From positions 62,765,089-62,829,088 of the forward strand of contig NC_080671.1 of the NCBI RefSeq assembly GCF_030247195.1: 64,000 nucleotides of DNA, written 5' to 3'. The position numbers and the translations under genes were made by a program. Positions 1 to 11,213 of the stretch are shown here, in pieces (the stretch's first letter is position 1; each line of letters opens with the position of its first letter). Under the pieces are notes generated by a model that worked only from the letters and a program-made list of their open reading frames with translations, made no database searches and had not been told where the DNA came from. The DNA is from Topomyia yanbarensis (lineage: Eukaryota; Arthropoda; Insecta; Diptera; Culicidae).

Positions 1-1
1 A

Positions 2-3000
2 GATTCTGCTCCAATAGCATGTTACCTCCCACATCACCCTGTCGTCAAGGACTCGAGTACAACCACCAAGGTCCGCGTTGTGTTTGATGCATCAGTGAAG
101 ACAAACTCGGGGTTTAGCTTAAATGATGCACTGCTTGTAGGCCCTGTCGTACAAGATGACCTTCTCTCGATTATATTGCGCTTTCGAACCTACCCTGTCG
201 CCCTCGTCGCGGATATAGAGAAAATGTACCGCCAGGTTATGATGCACCCCGAGGATACCCCTACGCAACGAATTCTTTGGCGTTTCAGTCCTGATCAGCC
301 TGTGCAGATTTATGAGCTATTAACCGTTACGTACGGAATGGCCCCCTCTTCATTTTTAGCCACACGTACACTTCAACAGCTTTCCAGTGATGAAGGTAAC
401 GCTTACCCCAGGGGCGGGCCGGCATTGCGAAAAGGTTTTTATGTTGATGATTTTATTGGAGGCGCATCAACCATACAAGAAGCGATACACATGCGAGACG
501 AGCTCATTGAGTTACTGGCGAAAGGAGGATTCCCCCTGCGAAAATGGTCATCAAATAAGCTACAAGTACTAGAAGATTTAGCCACCGATCAGACTGCCGT
601 GCGAGATTCACATCGTTTTGATGCTGACGAAACAGTGAAAACTTTAGGAGTATGTTGGGAACCAGAAAAGGATACGCTGCGCTTTGATACTGAAATGCAA
701 TTGGGAACTGGAAAGCCAACAAAACGGTCGATACTTTCCACCATTTCTCGATTGTTTGATCCACTCGGCTTAGTTTCACCTGTTGTTATCCGTGGTAAAA
801 TGATTATTCAACAATTATGGTCACTTCCTTGCGGATGGGATGATAAAATTCCTGAAACTGTAGAGAAAAATTGGATGAAATATGTTCAGCAGCTCCAAGA
901 GTTGTTTCAGTTTCGCATAGACCGCTATGCCTTACTACCAGACGCAAGTATACAGTTGCATATATTTTCCGATGCCTCAGAGAAGGCCTACGGTTGCTGC
1001 ATTTACGCACGGTCCATCAATGCAACTGGCAACATTCGTGTGGAGCTACTCGCCTCAAAATCCCGCGTTGCCCCTTTGAAAAGGGTGACGCTTCCTCGCC
1101 TTGAGTTATGCGCAGCAGATTTAGCTGCCAAGCTTTACAGTTGTGTACGTCAAGCCCTCAACATCGATGTGTTTGGAACATACTTCTGGTCCGATTCCAT
1201 GGTTACCCTTCAGTGGCTTAGAGCACCGCCAAACACATGGAAAACTTTCGTCGCCAATCGAGTTTCGGAAATACAGACAACGACGCAGGGAGCACAATGG
1301 AACCACGTAGCTGGCAAAGAAAATCCTGCAGATTTGATTTCGAGGGGAATGGATGTGAGAGAGTTCATAACCAGTATACTGTGGAAACACGGATCAGATT
1401 GGCTATCTGTACCAGAGGATCGATGGCCAAAGTCTCAAATTCCAGATTATCCCGAACATGGATCCGAGCGCAGAAGGCATCATATGGTAGCAGTTGTCAG
1501 GTCACACCCAGCACACCATCCCTTTTTTGAACTGTGTTCCAGCTACAGTCGTTTGGTTCACATTATCGCATATTGCCTCAAGTTCGTGCACAATGTCAGA
1601 TCTAAAGCACGCACACAACCAGGTCCCATAGTTAGTCTCCCACCCAGCCACATACTAACCGTAAAGCAAACAGCAGCCGCAAATGCTCTCCTCGTACGAC
1701 TGGCCCAGGCAGATGCCTTTAAAGAAGAGATTCGCGATTTAAAATCCGGCAAACCCCTTTCCAAACATTCAAACATACGCTCACTATGCCCATTCCTAGA
1801 CTCAGAAGGTACCATCCGAGTGGGAGGGAGGCTACGTTTATCGGAACAGCCATACATTTCCAAGCATCCAGCCCTCCTACCGAACTTCCATCCCTATGCT
1901 CTCATGATTGCCAAGGCCTATCACCTAATGTTAGTTCACGGTGGGGGTCGGGCCACGCTTGCTACGATAAGGCAAACCTACTGGCCCGTCAACGGAAGGA
2001 GATTAGTCCGGAGTGTGTTACGAAACTGCTTACGTTGTGTTCGAGCCAGTCCTGTTCCAGCAGCTCAACAGATGGGGCAACTACCAGCTCATCGTGTCAC
2101 CGCTAGCAGACCATTTACCATTACCGGCGTCGACTTTGCGGGTCCAGTGTACCTGAAACCTCCATACAAACGTGCAGCCGCGATTAAGGCGTACATCTGC
2201 ATATTTATTTGTTTTTGTACAAAGGCCGTCCATATCGAGCTGGTCGGCGATCTATCGACTCAAATGTTTCTTTGTGCACTTCGTCGGTTCATCGCCCGTC
2301 GCGGTCGGCCAAGTGACATATACTCCGACAACGGTAAAAACTTTGAAGGAGCAAAAAATGAACTCGATGAGATACGACGAATGCTTTGGGACAAGCGAAG
2401 TGTAATCGAACAAACCTGTACGAGGGAATCCATTACCTGGCACATGAATCCACCAAAAGCTCCCCACTTCGGTGGTCTGTGGGAGGCGGCGGTAAAGGTG
2501 GCCAAGAAGCAGATGTATCGACAACTGGGAAATACTCGACTCAATTTCGAGGATATGACGACGCTACTTTCACAAATTGAAGCCAGCATGAATTCACGTC
2601 CGCTGGTCCCTATGACGGAAGATCCAAGCGATCTATCATGCTTAACGCCTGCGCATTTCCTAATAGGAGCAAGTCTTCATGTTCTACCAGAGCCCGATAT
2701 ACGGCATATAGCTCTAAGGAGATTAGATCACTACCAGCACCTGCAACAATTGAATCAACAGTTTTGGCATCATTGGAGAACGGAATACTTACAAGAACTA
2801 CAGCGCACCACGAAAATGTGTAACCCGAACACCGATTTTCTACCCGGAAAGATGGTTGTAATTGTCGACGAACATCAAATTCCAGTTAAGTGGCCGCTTG
2901 CAAGAATCGTCGCGTTGCATCCAGGAGAAGATTCCCTCAGCCGTGTTGTGTCGCTCAGAACCAGCAGAGGTATCGTCAGGCGTCCAATAACAAAAATATG

Positions 3001-3145
3001 CCTGCTTCCAGTCGAAAATGCCGAGCAGTCGACGGAGGAAGGACAGTCAACCCACAACCAGTCCATCGAAGAAGAAGAGACAGCAAGAACCATGGAGGAA
3101 CCAACCTCAGAAGATAATTTTATTGTAGCACGTGGAATGATGTAA
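2..3145 (+). CDS. pol: BEL/Pao retrotransposon Pol polyprotein, 5'-truncated by the window edge
   Basis: One uninterrupted frame runs from base 2 to the stop at 3145; the first ATG/GTG is irrelevant because coding continues upstream of the window. Seen in order: reverse transcriptase with motif A (VADIEKMYRQ, about 209-240) and the YVDD box (440-451); RNase H region (SDASEKAYG near 970, RLELCAADLAAK near 1100, WSDSMVTLQW near 1190); an HHCC zinc-binding integrase N-terminus (about 1885-2045); integrase core with the D-D-E residues in GVDFAGP (2127-2147), YSDNGKNF (about 2320-2343) and GLWEAA (about 2474-2495); and a C-terminal region of the DUF5641 type ending near 3010. In this family Pol copies the element RNA to cDNA and inserts it. 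Gag and protease lie outside the window. No stop or frameshift is visible across more than 1,040 codons, so this copy is young or recently active. Family assignment is confident; clade within BEL/Pao is not resolved. Confidence 0.95.
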   Translation, partial: DSAPIACYLPHHPVVKDSSTTTKVRVVFDASVKTNSGFSLNDALLVGPVVQDDLLSIILRFRTYPVALVADIEKMYRQVMMHPEDTPTQRILWRFSPDQPVQIYELLTVTYGMAPSSFLATRTLQQLSSDEGNAYPRGGPALRKGFYVDDFIGGASTIQEAIHMRDELIELLAKGGFPLRKWSSNKLQVLEDLATDQTAVRDSHRFDADETVKTLGVCWEPEKDTLRFDTEMQLGTGKPTKRSILSTISRLFDPLGLVSPVVIRGKMIIQQLWSLPCGWDDKIPETVEKNWMKYVQQLQELFQFRIDRYALLPDASIQLHIFSDASEKAYGCCIYARSINATGNIRVELLASKSRVAPLKRVTLPRLELCAADLAAKLYSCVRQALNIDVFGTYFWSDSMVTLQWLRAPPNTWKTFVANRVSEIQTTTQGAQWNHVAGKENPADLISRGMDVREFITSILWKHGSDWLSVPEDRWPKSQIPDYPEHGSERRRHHMVAVVRSHPAHHPFFELCSSYSRLVHIIAYCLKFVHNVRSKARTQPGPIVSLPPSHILTVKQTAAANALLVRLAQADAFKEEIRDLKSGKPLSKHSNIRSLCPFLDSEGTIRVGGRLRLSEQPYISKHPALLPNFHPYALMIAKAYHLMLVHGGGRATLATIRQTYWPVNGRRLVRSVLRNCLRCVRASPVPAAQQMGQLPAHRVTASRPFTITGVDFAGPVYLKPPYKRAAAIKAYICIFICFCTKAVHIELVGDLSTQMFLCALRRFIARRGRPSDIYSDNGKNFEGAKNELDEIRRMLWDKRSVIEQTCTRESITWHMNPPKAPHFGGLWEAAVKVAKKQMYRQLGNTRLNFEDMTTLLSQIEASMNSRPLVPMTEDPSDLSCLTPAHFLIGASLHVLPEPDIRHIALRRLDHYQHLQQLNQQFWHHWRTEYLQELQRTTKMCNPNTDFLPGKMVVIVDEHQIPVKWPLARIVALHPGEDSLSRVVSLRTSRGIVRRPITKICLLPVENAEQSTEEGQSTHNQSIEEEETARTMEEPTSEDNFIVARGMM

Positions 3146-3330
3146 ACACAACTTTGTAGTTTTAGAATGATTTTTTTATATGAACTGTCATTGAATTGTA
3201 AATCATAGTGTTAGTGATAGTGCGGTGGTAGCAGTCATAGCAAAAGGGAAATTATTATTATAGCAATCAGTGCATAGTTCACTTATGGAATAAGGTAGCC
3301 TGTAGAAATAATTTTGAAATATTGTATTTC

Positions 3331-3737
3331 AAGGTGGGGTGGATGTTTGAATTCGTTTATTTTATAGCATGGGTGCCGAACCCTCAAAGGGAAAATTATA
3401 ATTTTCGCATACATGCATACAAACTAATAAGACGGTAGCCAACGAATGCTGTACTGAAAGGGAAGTTAGTAGTTTGAAATATATCGCCATCGTGAACGGA
3501 TCGTTTGATTGAAATATAACCAGTTATTCGAGCTAGAATTGTTTCAATAAAGTGTAGTAGTGCGGATTCCCCGACTTATTTGAATTGATTTCCGGATCCC
3601 TGTGCGCCTGATCATTTCGTGCAATTATTCCGGCAATCTCTGGTAGCCGCTATTTAGATTCGTTCGATTGACTTTTACTTACCGACTCGTCGCATGACGA
3701 ACCTGGAAATCGCCAGACCTAAGAAACCAACACAACA
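3331..3737 (+). repeat. Polypurine tract and probable 3' LTR of the BEL element
   Basis: About 185 bases after the pol stop there is a purine-rich stretch (3331-3343) followed by a TG start at 3344 (TGTTTGAATTCG). A matching CA end is at 3737 (CAACACAACA), giving a 394-bp candidate LTR with inverted ends TGTT/AACA. An AATAAA signal lies near 3545. Position, ends and polypurine tract fit a 3' LTR. The 5' LTR is outside the window, so identity between LTRs and the target duplication cannot be checked. Confidence 0.6.
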
Positions 3738-3769
3738 GGGTCCAACACTGTCTAAAAACATATAAATTG

Positions 3770-4003
3770 TTAACCTATATTGTCAATTTCGGCAGATAAT
3801 TCAAAAAAACTGCAAAAAACGACATTTTTACGCATTCAAACATTTATATCTTGGAAACTAAACATCAGAATCAAAAACAAATTAATAGCGTTCATACTGT
3901 TTTTTAGTTCTTTCATTTAAAATTGGTTTGGATTCCATCGGTTCAGCCATTGCTGAGAAACACGAATGAGAATTTGTCCGTTACATACACACACACACAC
4001 ACA

Positions 4004-4061
<58 letters not shown>

Positions 4062-4180
4062 GACATTGTCCCAAATCGTCGAGCTGAGTCGATTGGTATA
4101 TAAGACTCGGCCCTCCGGGCCTCGGAAAAAATCTTGAAAGTTTGAGCGAATTCTATACATTTCTTTTATAAGAAATGTAA
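3770..4180 (-). repeat. Hairpin-headed dispersed repeat, minus-strand copy with variant head
   Basis: Read on the minus strand, this begins with a hairpin of stem ACATTTCT/AGAAATGT (4157-4178). It continues through the CGGCCC/GGGCCG palindrome (about 4110-4122) and the CGACTCAG block into a (TG)n tract. It ends with the ggctgaaccgat and tttaaatgaaag blocks. The same order of blocks recurs at 7.36, 34.26 and 38.33 kb. No coding capacity is seen. Class is unknown. Confidence 0.75.
3987..4057. repeat. (AC)n microsatellite inside the dispersed repeat
   Basis: About 71 bp of AC dinucleotides with a GACA interruption. It sits at the place where every copy of the hairpin-headed repeat has a TG/TATG tract, so it is a component of that element. 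Confidence 0.95.
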
Positions 4181-6545
4181 AAATTTGGGAAAATCGAGTA
4201 ATTAATGTTATATACATGGTAAATAAATTGAATCATAGCATTTAAGTATAAGACTGCTCTGGTACGGCTCTTAATGTACGGAGAACGGACAATTACAATG
4301 CCTGTGTTCTGAGCTAGAAGCTGTTCATCAATGAGAAGATCAAAGAATTGATTTTTATACACTAAACACCTTTATTGCAATATTGGTAAGATGTTAAACT
4401 TTCTCTACGAGTCCAAATTCAACATCTTTGATTCAAATGGCTGTTGTTTTGAGTGGAGAAATTCGAACTCAGACCTGGACGTAATAGTAACAGCAGCTAA
4501 GCGCAGGGACAGTGGTGTTATTGTATGGGGTATTATATGTCCAATAGAAGTGCTAGAAATTTGGTCTTCATTGATGGAATGATGGATCAGAATGTGTATT
4601 TTAATACGAATATCTTAAAATAAATTTTAAAGCAAAGCTTCCGTAAAATGGTACTTTTACTAAAAAGTGGTGGATATTGGAAATTCGATCAGGAGAAGAA
4701 CCTAAAGCATAAGGCGCGCAAAAAACGTTTAGAGTTAATTTATAATTGTTTAAATGTTATGGATTCTCCACTGCGGACCCCGTTTATTAACTGATTAGAA
4801 AAATAAATGGGAGTATTTGGATGAAACTATCCGAATTATAATGAGAATGAGCTTAGAAACTACTATTTAGAAGAATGGGATAAAATTTAAGTTGAATGCA
4901 CACAAAAACTAGTCGTCAGCATTCCAATATGATTGAAAACTGTAATTACAAACAAAAGGTACCATATTGAATATTTATTATAGAAATTTCAATTGATTTT
5001 TGAAAAAATATGTGTACTGTACGAATATGAGATTGCGCTTATATTTGACTATTTTTAGAATTATGATTTTTTTTTTGAAAAAATGAGCATTTGTAGTACA
5101 AAGATAATTATTGTATCTTCCGTATGCTGTCTAGTAAATTATTTCTACATAAATAAAATGTCTCGTAAACTAATTTTTTACTTGTAAAATGCATATAAGT
5201 ATTCGCATAGCGGTGTACGAAAATGAGATTGTGTCACTGTAACTAAATCACAAACAATCGGAGTTGTAACTTAGGCACCAACGAATGCTGGAACAACAGA
5301 ACCTACGCACAGCTTGCCCGGTCATTGTGATGAGCATACTACTGCCCAATCAACTGTCAGCACCACCGACAAGACAATAAAGTAAATACACGATATACGA
5401 TTGTGACCAATTGTGGTCGCACAAACAACTCAAAATAGGTAATCTTGAAAGCCCACACAACATGGGTAGCTAGGACAGCATGGACGAAAACGATAAGCAC
5501 ACATAAAGTGGACTCGATGCAACGGCAGCAGACAATGCTGCCAATGGATGTCCATAAAAAAAAACTTCGTAATCAACGATTAACATCGCCTGGATGCTGA
5601 ACAGGTACTATCATTCTACATAACAGGGAGTGTGGAATGTCGCGCTCAAAGTGATATTACTTACACCAACCTTCTCGCCGGTTTTCATATAACCATCGAT
5701 AAAATGAAGAAAATTTGGAATCAACGGTAGGTTCCGCAGCTATTACGATCCTAGCTCTAAGATTGAGAGATAATGGTTGTCATTGAAAATTGCCTGGTAC
5801 TGCGCAAGGAAGCTACTTGGAACAGGTGCTGTTTCTGCTTTCCTTCAATGACGTGTATTTATTTCTGAAAGCTCCTCACCGGTCATGCATAGACGATCTC
5901 AAAATGTTTAAAGGCTACGCGATCATGGATTATTGCAATAGATCCACTAGGCGGCGCTAGTGAGAATGTACAATTTTTCAAATTCGGTATGTCGTGATCA
6001 TGATAATCTAGAAGTGTGGTGTCTCCGGTAATATTCATCAGCTGGTCGAGTGCTGTTTTGGTTTTCATCTACTAAAATAGTTGAAAATGTCGTGTAAAAA
6101 CATTTCTTGGGTCTTGTTCAGTTTCTATGAGTCTGCTAGCATTACCGATTTTGCCAAACTTATTGGGATTTTTTGTAGGATTTTCTTGAATTTCGTAGGA
6201 TTTCTTTGAGGTTCTAAAACTATCAAATATATTTAAAATTTGTAAGATTTACTTAAAATTCATAAACATTCCGTGTAGCTTTCCTTGAATTTTCGATTAT
6301 CTTGATGTAGAAGGAGTTGTTTTGTGAATATTTTATTCGTGTAATAGTAGGGGAAAGTGGTCGGTTCCTGGCACTGGTCGGTTGTTGACACCCCTACGTA
6401 ACTTTTGACAGAAAGCAGACATAAACATTCTGATAAATATTATTTGCGTGTTATATTAACACGATCTTGATTGCTAAAGCAAATAGACTTGAATGTTTTG
6501 TTCTACAACCAATATATTTATTCAGCAAGTGAAACTCTACTTAAA
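4181..6545. other. AT-rich stretch without recognisable features
   Basis: Only short open frames (63 aa or less), none with a recognisable motif. Around 5935-5960 there is a short CACTAGGCGGCGCTAGTG inverted motif similar to phrases in other mosquito repeats. I see no gene. Confidence 0.5.
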
Positions 6546-6808
6546 ACACAGCAAAGAAAAATCATGTAACTTTACGTCTTGCCAGATACACATAAAAGGA
6601 GCGTCCCAATTCACGTAAATTTACATTTTATTACATGCTAAAATGTGAGATGTTCGGATTTTTCTAGGTCATTCAGTCTGAGTTTTACATCAAAAGAGTC
6701 ACAATATTCAATTTTACATATCATAGCATATAAAATCCTGTTATCGGACAGAAAAATACGTCGCTGCGTTGTTTACGTCAAATGTAATTTTATTTTTTTC
6801 GAAGAGTG
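6546..6808. mobile_element. MITE-like repeat, copy 1 of 2
   Basis: A 263-bp block nearly repeated at 25707-25962 in the same orientation. Shared landmarks are a CACAGCAAA start, CTTTACGTCTTGCC, GGAGCGTCCCAATTCAC, GGTCATTCAGTCTGAGTTTT and TACGTCGCTGCGTTGTTTAC, with a GAGTG end. Non-coding. Its right end directly abuts the head of a GCCTTTCTC repeat. Confidence 0.8.
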
Positions 6809-6810
6809 AA

Positions 6811-7228
6811 AGTTTTGCCTTTCTCATATAGAAAGATTATGCAATCACTCTAAAAATCGTCAATCTAATCCCGGCCAAAATGTTTTTTGACCTATAAAGG
6901 CATAGATAGGAGTATGCAATGAGGGGTTGTTACTTTAAAATTAAAACTAGTTTAAAATTTCTTAACAAGTTGAAAATTTTCGGCAGCGTCCGGACCTCCC
7001 GGATCTTCCTTCATGATCCGCCGCTGGTTTCGAGCGAGGTTTCAGTGTCGACACATAGTATCTCAAGATCTTGGCTATCGATTCATTGTATGTATGTGCA
7101 AATCGTACTGAATATGTAATATACATTTCCTACATTGTATTGAACATAACCAGCCATGGAATCGTAGTTTGGACAAATGAGAAAGGCACAATTGCACCAA
7201 TAGGTGGATTAAAACAGGTTTTTTTTTA
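6811..7228 (+). repeat. Hairpin-headed dispersed repeat, short copy A
   Basis: Head at 6817 (GCCTTTCTCATATAG, imperfect stem) and tail at about 7169-7218 (GAGAAAGGCACAATTGCACC then TTAAAACAGG and a T run). The interior is shortened relative to other copies and lacks the GGCCC palindrome and TG tract. Confidence 0.8.
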
Positions 7229-7352
7229 TGATTTGCTCTGTGTTATAGAAAGAATAAAATGGATCGAAAAAGTATGCGCATTGAATATTTACAATTTGAA
7301 TTTATTCAATTTTGTGATTCAACATTGAATAGCACTGAAATGTACGCCACAA

Positions 7353-7824
7353 TTTTTTGCCTTTCTCATATAGAAAGGTTATGCAATCACTCTGAAAAAC
7401 GTCAACCTAATCCCGGCCCGGAGGGCCGAGTGTCATATCCCATTCGACTCAGTTCGTCGAGATCGGAAAAAGTCTGTATGTGTGTGTATGTGTGTATGTG
7501 TGTGTATGTATGTGCGTATGTGTCAAATAATGTCACTCATTTTTCTCAGAGATGGCTGGACCGATTTGCCCAAACTTAGTCTCAAATGAAAGGTGCAACC
7601 TTCCCATCAGCTGCTATTGAATTTTGGATCGATCGGAATTCTGGTTTCGGAATTACGGGTTTCAGAGTGCGGCCACACAGAAATTTCTCATATAAACTAT
7701 AGGAAAAATTAAAAATAGAATTTTTATTTTTGATGCTAAATGTCTTCAAGGTGCATAAAACGTTGAGCTTTGATGCAAACTCGAAAAAAAATTGACTACG
7801 TTTCATTTTTTTGGACTTTGGCAC
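7353..7824 (+). repeat. Hairpin-headed dispersed repeat, copy B, tail missing
   Basis: Head hairpin CCTTTCT-CATAT-AGAAAGG at 7360-7378, palindrome CGGCCCGGAGGGCCG at about 7415-7430, CGACTCAGTTCGTCG block, then a TGTATGTG tract at 7475-7515 and the CTCATTTTTCTCAGAGATGG block. The copy stops where the head of copy C begins (7825). Confidence 0.85.
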
Positions 7825-8439
7825 ATTTTTGCCTTTCTCATAGAGAAAGGTTATTCAATCACTCTGAAAAACGTCAACATAATCCCGGCCATTTTTTTTT
7901 TTTGACTCGCATAAGGTTTCTGGATTTTAACAGGGGCGTAGTTGATGGTTTACGGAGAGGGGTTATACCCCCCCCCCTCTACTGTTCATTCCCCTCCCTT
8001 AAAAATCTTCTTAAATCACCCCTCAGACCACCACCCCATCCAGCCCTCATACCCCTCCGCTTCAACCCCATCATCTTTAAACCACCACTATATCACAAAG
8101 CATACCAATTTAAGCTGGGGAGTCGTTCGTTCATGGGACTTTCGCCCTCCTCACATACCCACCTCCGCTTGACAAAATGAGTTAGCAAGCAGATAACATT
8201 GATCTAATGCTGATTAGGCTAATGAAGTACGATATTTTTTTGTTTCAAGTGTTTCACCGTCAACACGTAGCTCATCAAGTTCGTGGCTGGCAAGCCATTG
8301 TGTATAAGTGCAAAGTGTACTAAGAATGTAATGTACATTTCCACAATTATGTTGAACATAAAAAGCCTCCGTGCCATAGTTTAGAGAAATAAGAAAGGCA
8401 CAATTGCACCGCTAGGTGGATTAAAACAGGTTTTTTTTT
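7825..8439 (+). repeat. Hairpin-headed dispersed repeat, copy C with pyrimidine-rich module
   Basis: Head at 7831 and tail (AAGGCACAATTGCACC, TTAAAACAGG, T run) ending at about 8439. The middle is replaced by a C/T-rich module (about 7961-8175, including a run of nine C) like those at 35.2, 37.5 and 39.3 kb. A 136-aa open frame across it is compositional and not a gene. Confidence 0.8.
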
Positions 8440-8780
8440 ATCAGTTTTCAAAAATGTTACTAAAATTGGTTGTCAGCACCCAAACTTGGTCGGTTGCAGA
8501 CACCTCATTTTTTGTGGCAAATGCAAAGTTCTCAATAACCTAATTAAGATGGATATATTTGGAACGGGTTTACGAATAGATACCATAGATCGATCTTTGG
8601 AACCATTCTGAAAAGCACGAATGCGACTTCCGGTTTAGTGTTTTACATTTACATGAAGAAAGCCCACCTAGTCGTGTTTTCACCGCTAGGTAGCACTGTA
8701 TATGTATGTGTGGCTTAAAAATAAATTAAAGGGTTCTATTCAAGACACGGATACATCGTATATGCAACCTGTCTGGCGAA
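8440..8780. other. Short stretch without features
   Basis: Contains phrases such as TTGGTCGGTTGCAGACACC that resemble 6352-6400, suggesting an old repeat fragment. No gene is seen. Confidence 0.4.
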
Positions 8781-9033
8781 CCCGAGCAAACGAAAAGCCC
8801 ATAATACCCCCATGATCATGGGGTTTGACATGGGTGTTTGAAATGGGTTCAACCCATGAAAACACCATCACCATGGTCCGGTGGATCCCATAGAAAATAC
8901 CATATGTTGGTATATTTATGGGTTACTGAGACCATTTTATGGTGTCTTGATGGTTGTGAATTTTGGGACGGACCATGTTGAGGGTCTTTTCAAGGGGCTA
9001 TGTGGTGTTTGAACCCATGAGTATTTGCTCAGG
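8781..9033. mobile_element. Fold-back MITE rich in CCCAT/ATGGG
   Basis: Terminal inverted repeats CCCGAGCAAA (8781-8790) and TTTGCTCAGG (9024-9033), 9 of 10 positions paired. The interior is a patchwork of short palindromes, for example CCCCATGATCATGGGG near 8808. No coding capacity. No clear target duplication, so the class is open. Confidence 0.6.
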
Positions 9034-11213
9034 AATACCATGAGCGAATTTAGAGTTTGAAGATTATTATTAATTTCCAGATTATTTGAAATATTTATAC
9101 AGATTGATTTTCTGTTATGATTTATTACAAAATTTATGTTGAGTGGATTAATAACTCTACAGTTTTGATATAATTTCGATTTCTTTTAAATTTTGGGTGA
9201 AGGAATATAACTGATCATTAACAAGCGCAAAGGTAAATCAAATTTAATAGAAGAACTTAACTAATTCAATTTTTTTGTCATCATGTCTACGTCCTTATAA
9301 GAACTTGTTTGTCTTGAAATTCGGGTCGAGTATTTTATGAAACGATTTAAACCTTGCTAGCACGGCTCATACACACTGTATAAACCAGGTATCTGCTACG
9401 CCGCCATGATTTCTATACCAACATCTAAAACGTCGCGTTAGGGTCGATCCACAATAAACAGAATCCATTTCATTCAACATAATTTTGTGATACACGAGTT
9501 CGTTTAATTTGTTGGTGAATCATGGTATTCACCGACATGTCCAAAACAACACTTTTCATCAATTGGCGGTGCAATATTTTAACTTTTTAACAAACTTCTA
9601 ATGATTGAGGTATGCCGTGCCGTGTCTGAATAGTGAAGCTCGAGCTCCGAGCAAAACGAGCAGAACTATTTGAACTGTCAGTGGGGCCCAGAATTTGTGT
9701 GCCCACTGAGATGTTAACTTATGTCAGTTCAATACAAATGGGATAGGGGTGCCATATACGTGGTATAAACCAGCAATTCGGCATCTCGCAATGACATGTT
9801 GGGCCTACGAATAGTGCGTCTTTCCAGCACGAATCAACCGACGTTCCCCTTTCACAGCTCACGTCATGTGAGAGATGGAAGTACAATCTCGGCATCTCGT
9901 TAACTCTCTTTAGTTCTCCTTACCGATTGCCAACATTATTATTTTCTCACACGAAGTTCACAGAGAACAAAACGCAACGATATAAAATTTAGTAGAATTG
10001 ACGCATCGGTCGGAGAAATTTCGGTCGAATTTTAGCCAATTTCAAAAAATAACAATGCTTTAAAAATGCAGAATACTGAAATTTCTTGGTCAATTTCGTT
10101 GCGGTGTTTAAATGTTTTTTTCTCTGGAAAATTTGTGAAGTCGGTTGATGCTAGAGGTTTGAAGGCGATGGGCGGAATATTTTTCTGGGAGACAGTAAGT
10201 TGAGATAGGTTTATTAAGCAGATTATTTATTGGCGAACACAACCCGCATCTTTTCGGATGGCGAACAGCATTCGTCATCGAAATTTTCTTGCATCTCGTT
10301 CAAAATAATTCACATTAAATTCCTTCGGATAATATCGTATGTGCTTTCGGATCAAAGAATTTTCTCTAAGTGTCTCGAAAGTTCGCCCAGATACTTTTAG
10401 ATTTGTGGTAGTTTTTCTAAAGAAAGCAATTGATTTTACTGGTGACAAGTATTTCATGAAACTAATTCGCGCCTAAATGCCCGTCCACAAAGTTAAGATT
10501 GGCGGTGTTGTTACCGATTCGAGTGTTTCATGTGTGAATCTACTGAAGCACACGATTGGCTGTTTTAAAGACCTCTCGCTTCGGTGAGCGAAGGTTTTAT
10601 AATGGCAACAGAATAAGACGGGGCAAAATAGTATGTTCCTGTAAACTTGTATTGGGTGACCATTAGTGGGAATACTTTGCCTCTTTACGTCTTGTTCGAC
10701 TGTTTCTATTGTGGGGAGAGTCCACATCATCTATTGATCTGCTCGCGTACAGAAAGCGCCCGGATAATTTGAAGCGTTACTTTGAATGAAGCTTTATGCA
10801 CGCCTTTTCAGAAATATTTAATAGATCTACACCATTCTCCACGATAAAATACTATGCTCTCTCGGTTCGGTATAGTTCATCTCTGACGATTTGCTTGGGA
10901 ATATCTGAATAAATCTGAATGGGCTTGGCGCCGTGGCGCAGTGTGGTCTGCCACTTTTGGTTGAGTCTCAATTTTGCGCCCCTTTGGTGTTTACATTGGT
11001 TGTCTCTTTTAGTTCTACTTTCGGACAGTCTAAATAGTGTTTATCTGAAAATAGCAAACATTTTTTTATCTATTTTATATGATTCCACTTGTTCAGATTT
11101 CAGCGCCTCCCCAAGGCGGGAGCCAACCGCATGCTACGGCCCTGCATGGGGGTGGCAGCGACCGTATCATGGACATGGAAGTTTCCACAAGAGCAATACA
11201 GAGTACTTCTCAG
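9034..11213. other. Unassigned stretch
   Basis: Only small, featureless open frames. I see no gene or repeat boundary I can support. A GTATAAACCAG phrase occurs twice, near 9379 and 9761. Confidence 0.4.

Noticed and set aside
3981..4217. 78-aa minus-strand frame with Val-Cys repeats
   Set aside because: Translation of the (TG)n tract in a non-coding repeat.
6811..6900. Hammerhead or HDV-like ribozyme at the head of the dispersed repeat
   Set aside because: The hairpins are clear, but I could not find a hammerhead CTGATGA...GAAA core or a convincing HDV double pseudoknot; kept only as a structured-end observation.
7770..8180. 136-aa plus-strand frame rich in Pro and Ser
   Set aside because: Lies in the pyrimidine-rich module of the dispersed repeat; composition explains it.
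10921..11000. tRNA-like box A (TGGCGCAGTGTGG) suggesting a SINE or tRNA gene
   Set aside because: No convincing box B, acceptor stem or target duplication could be found.
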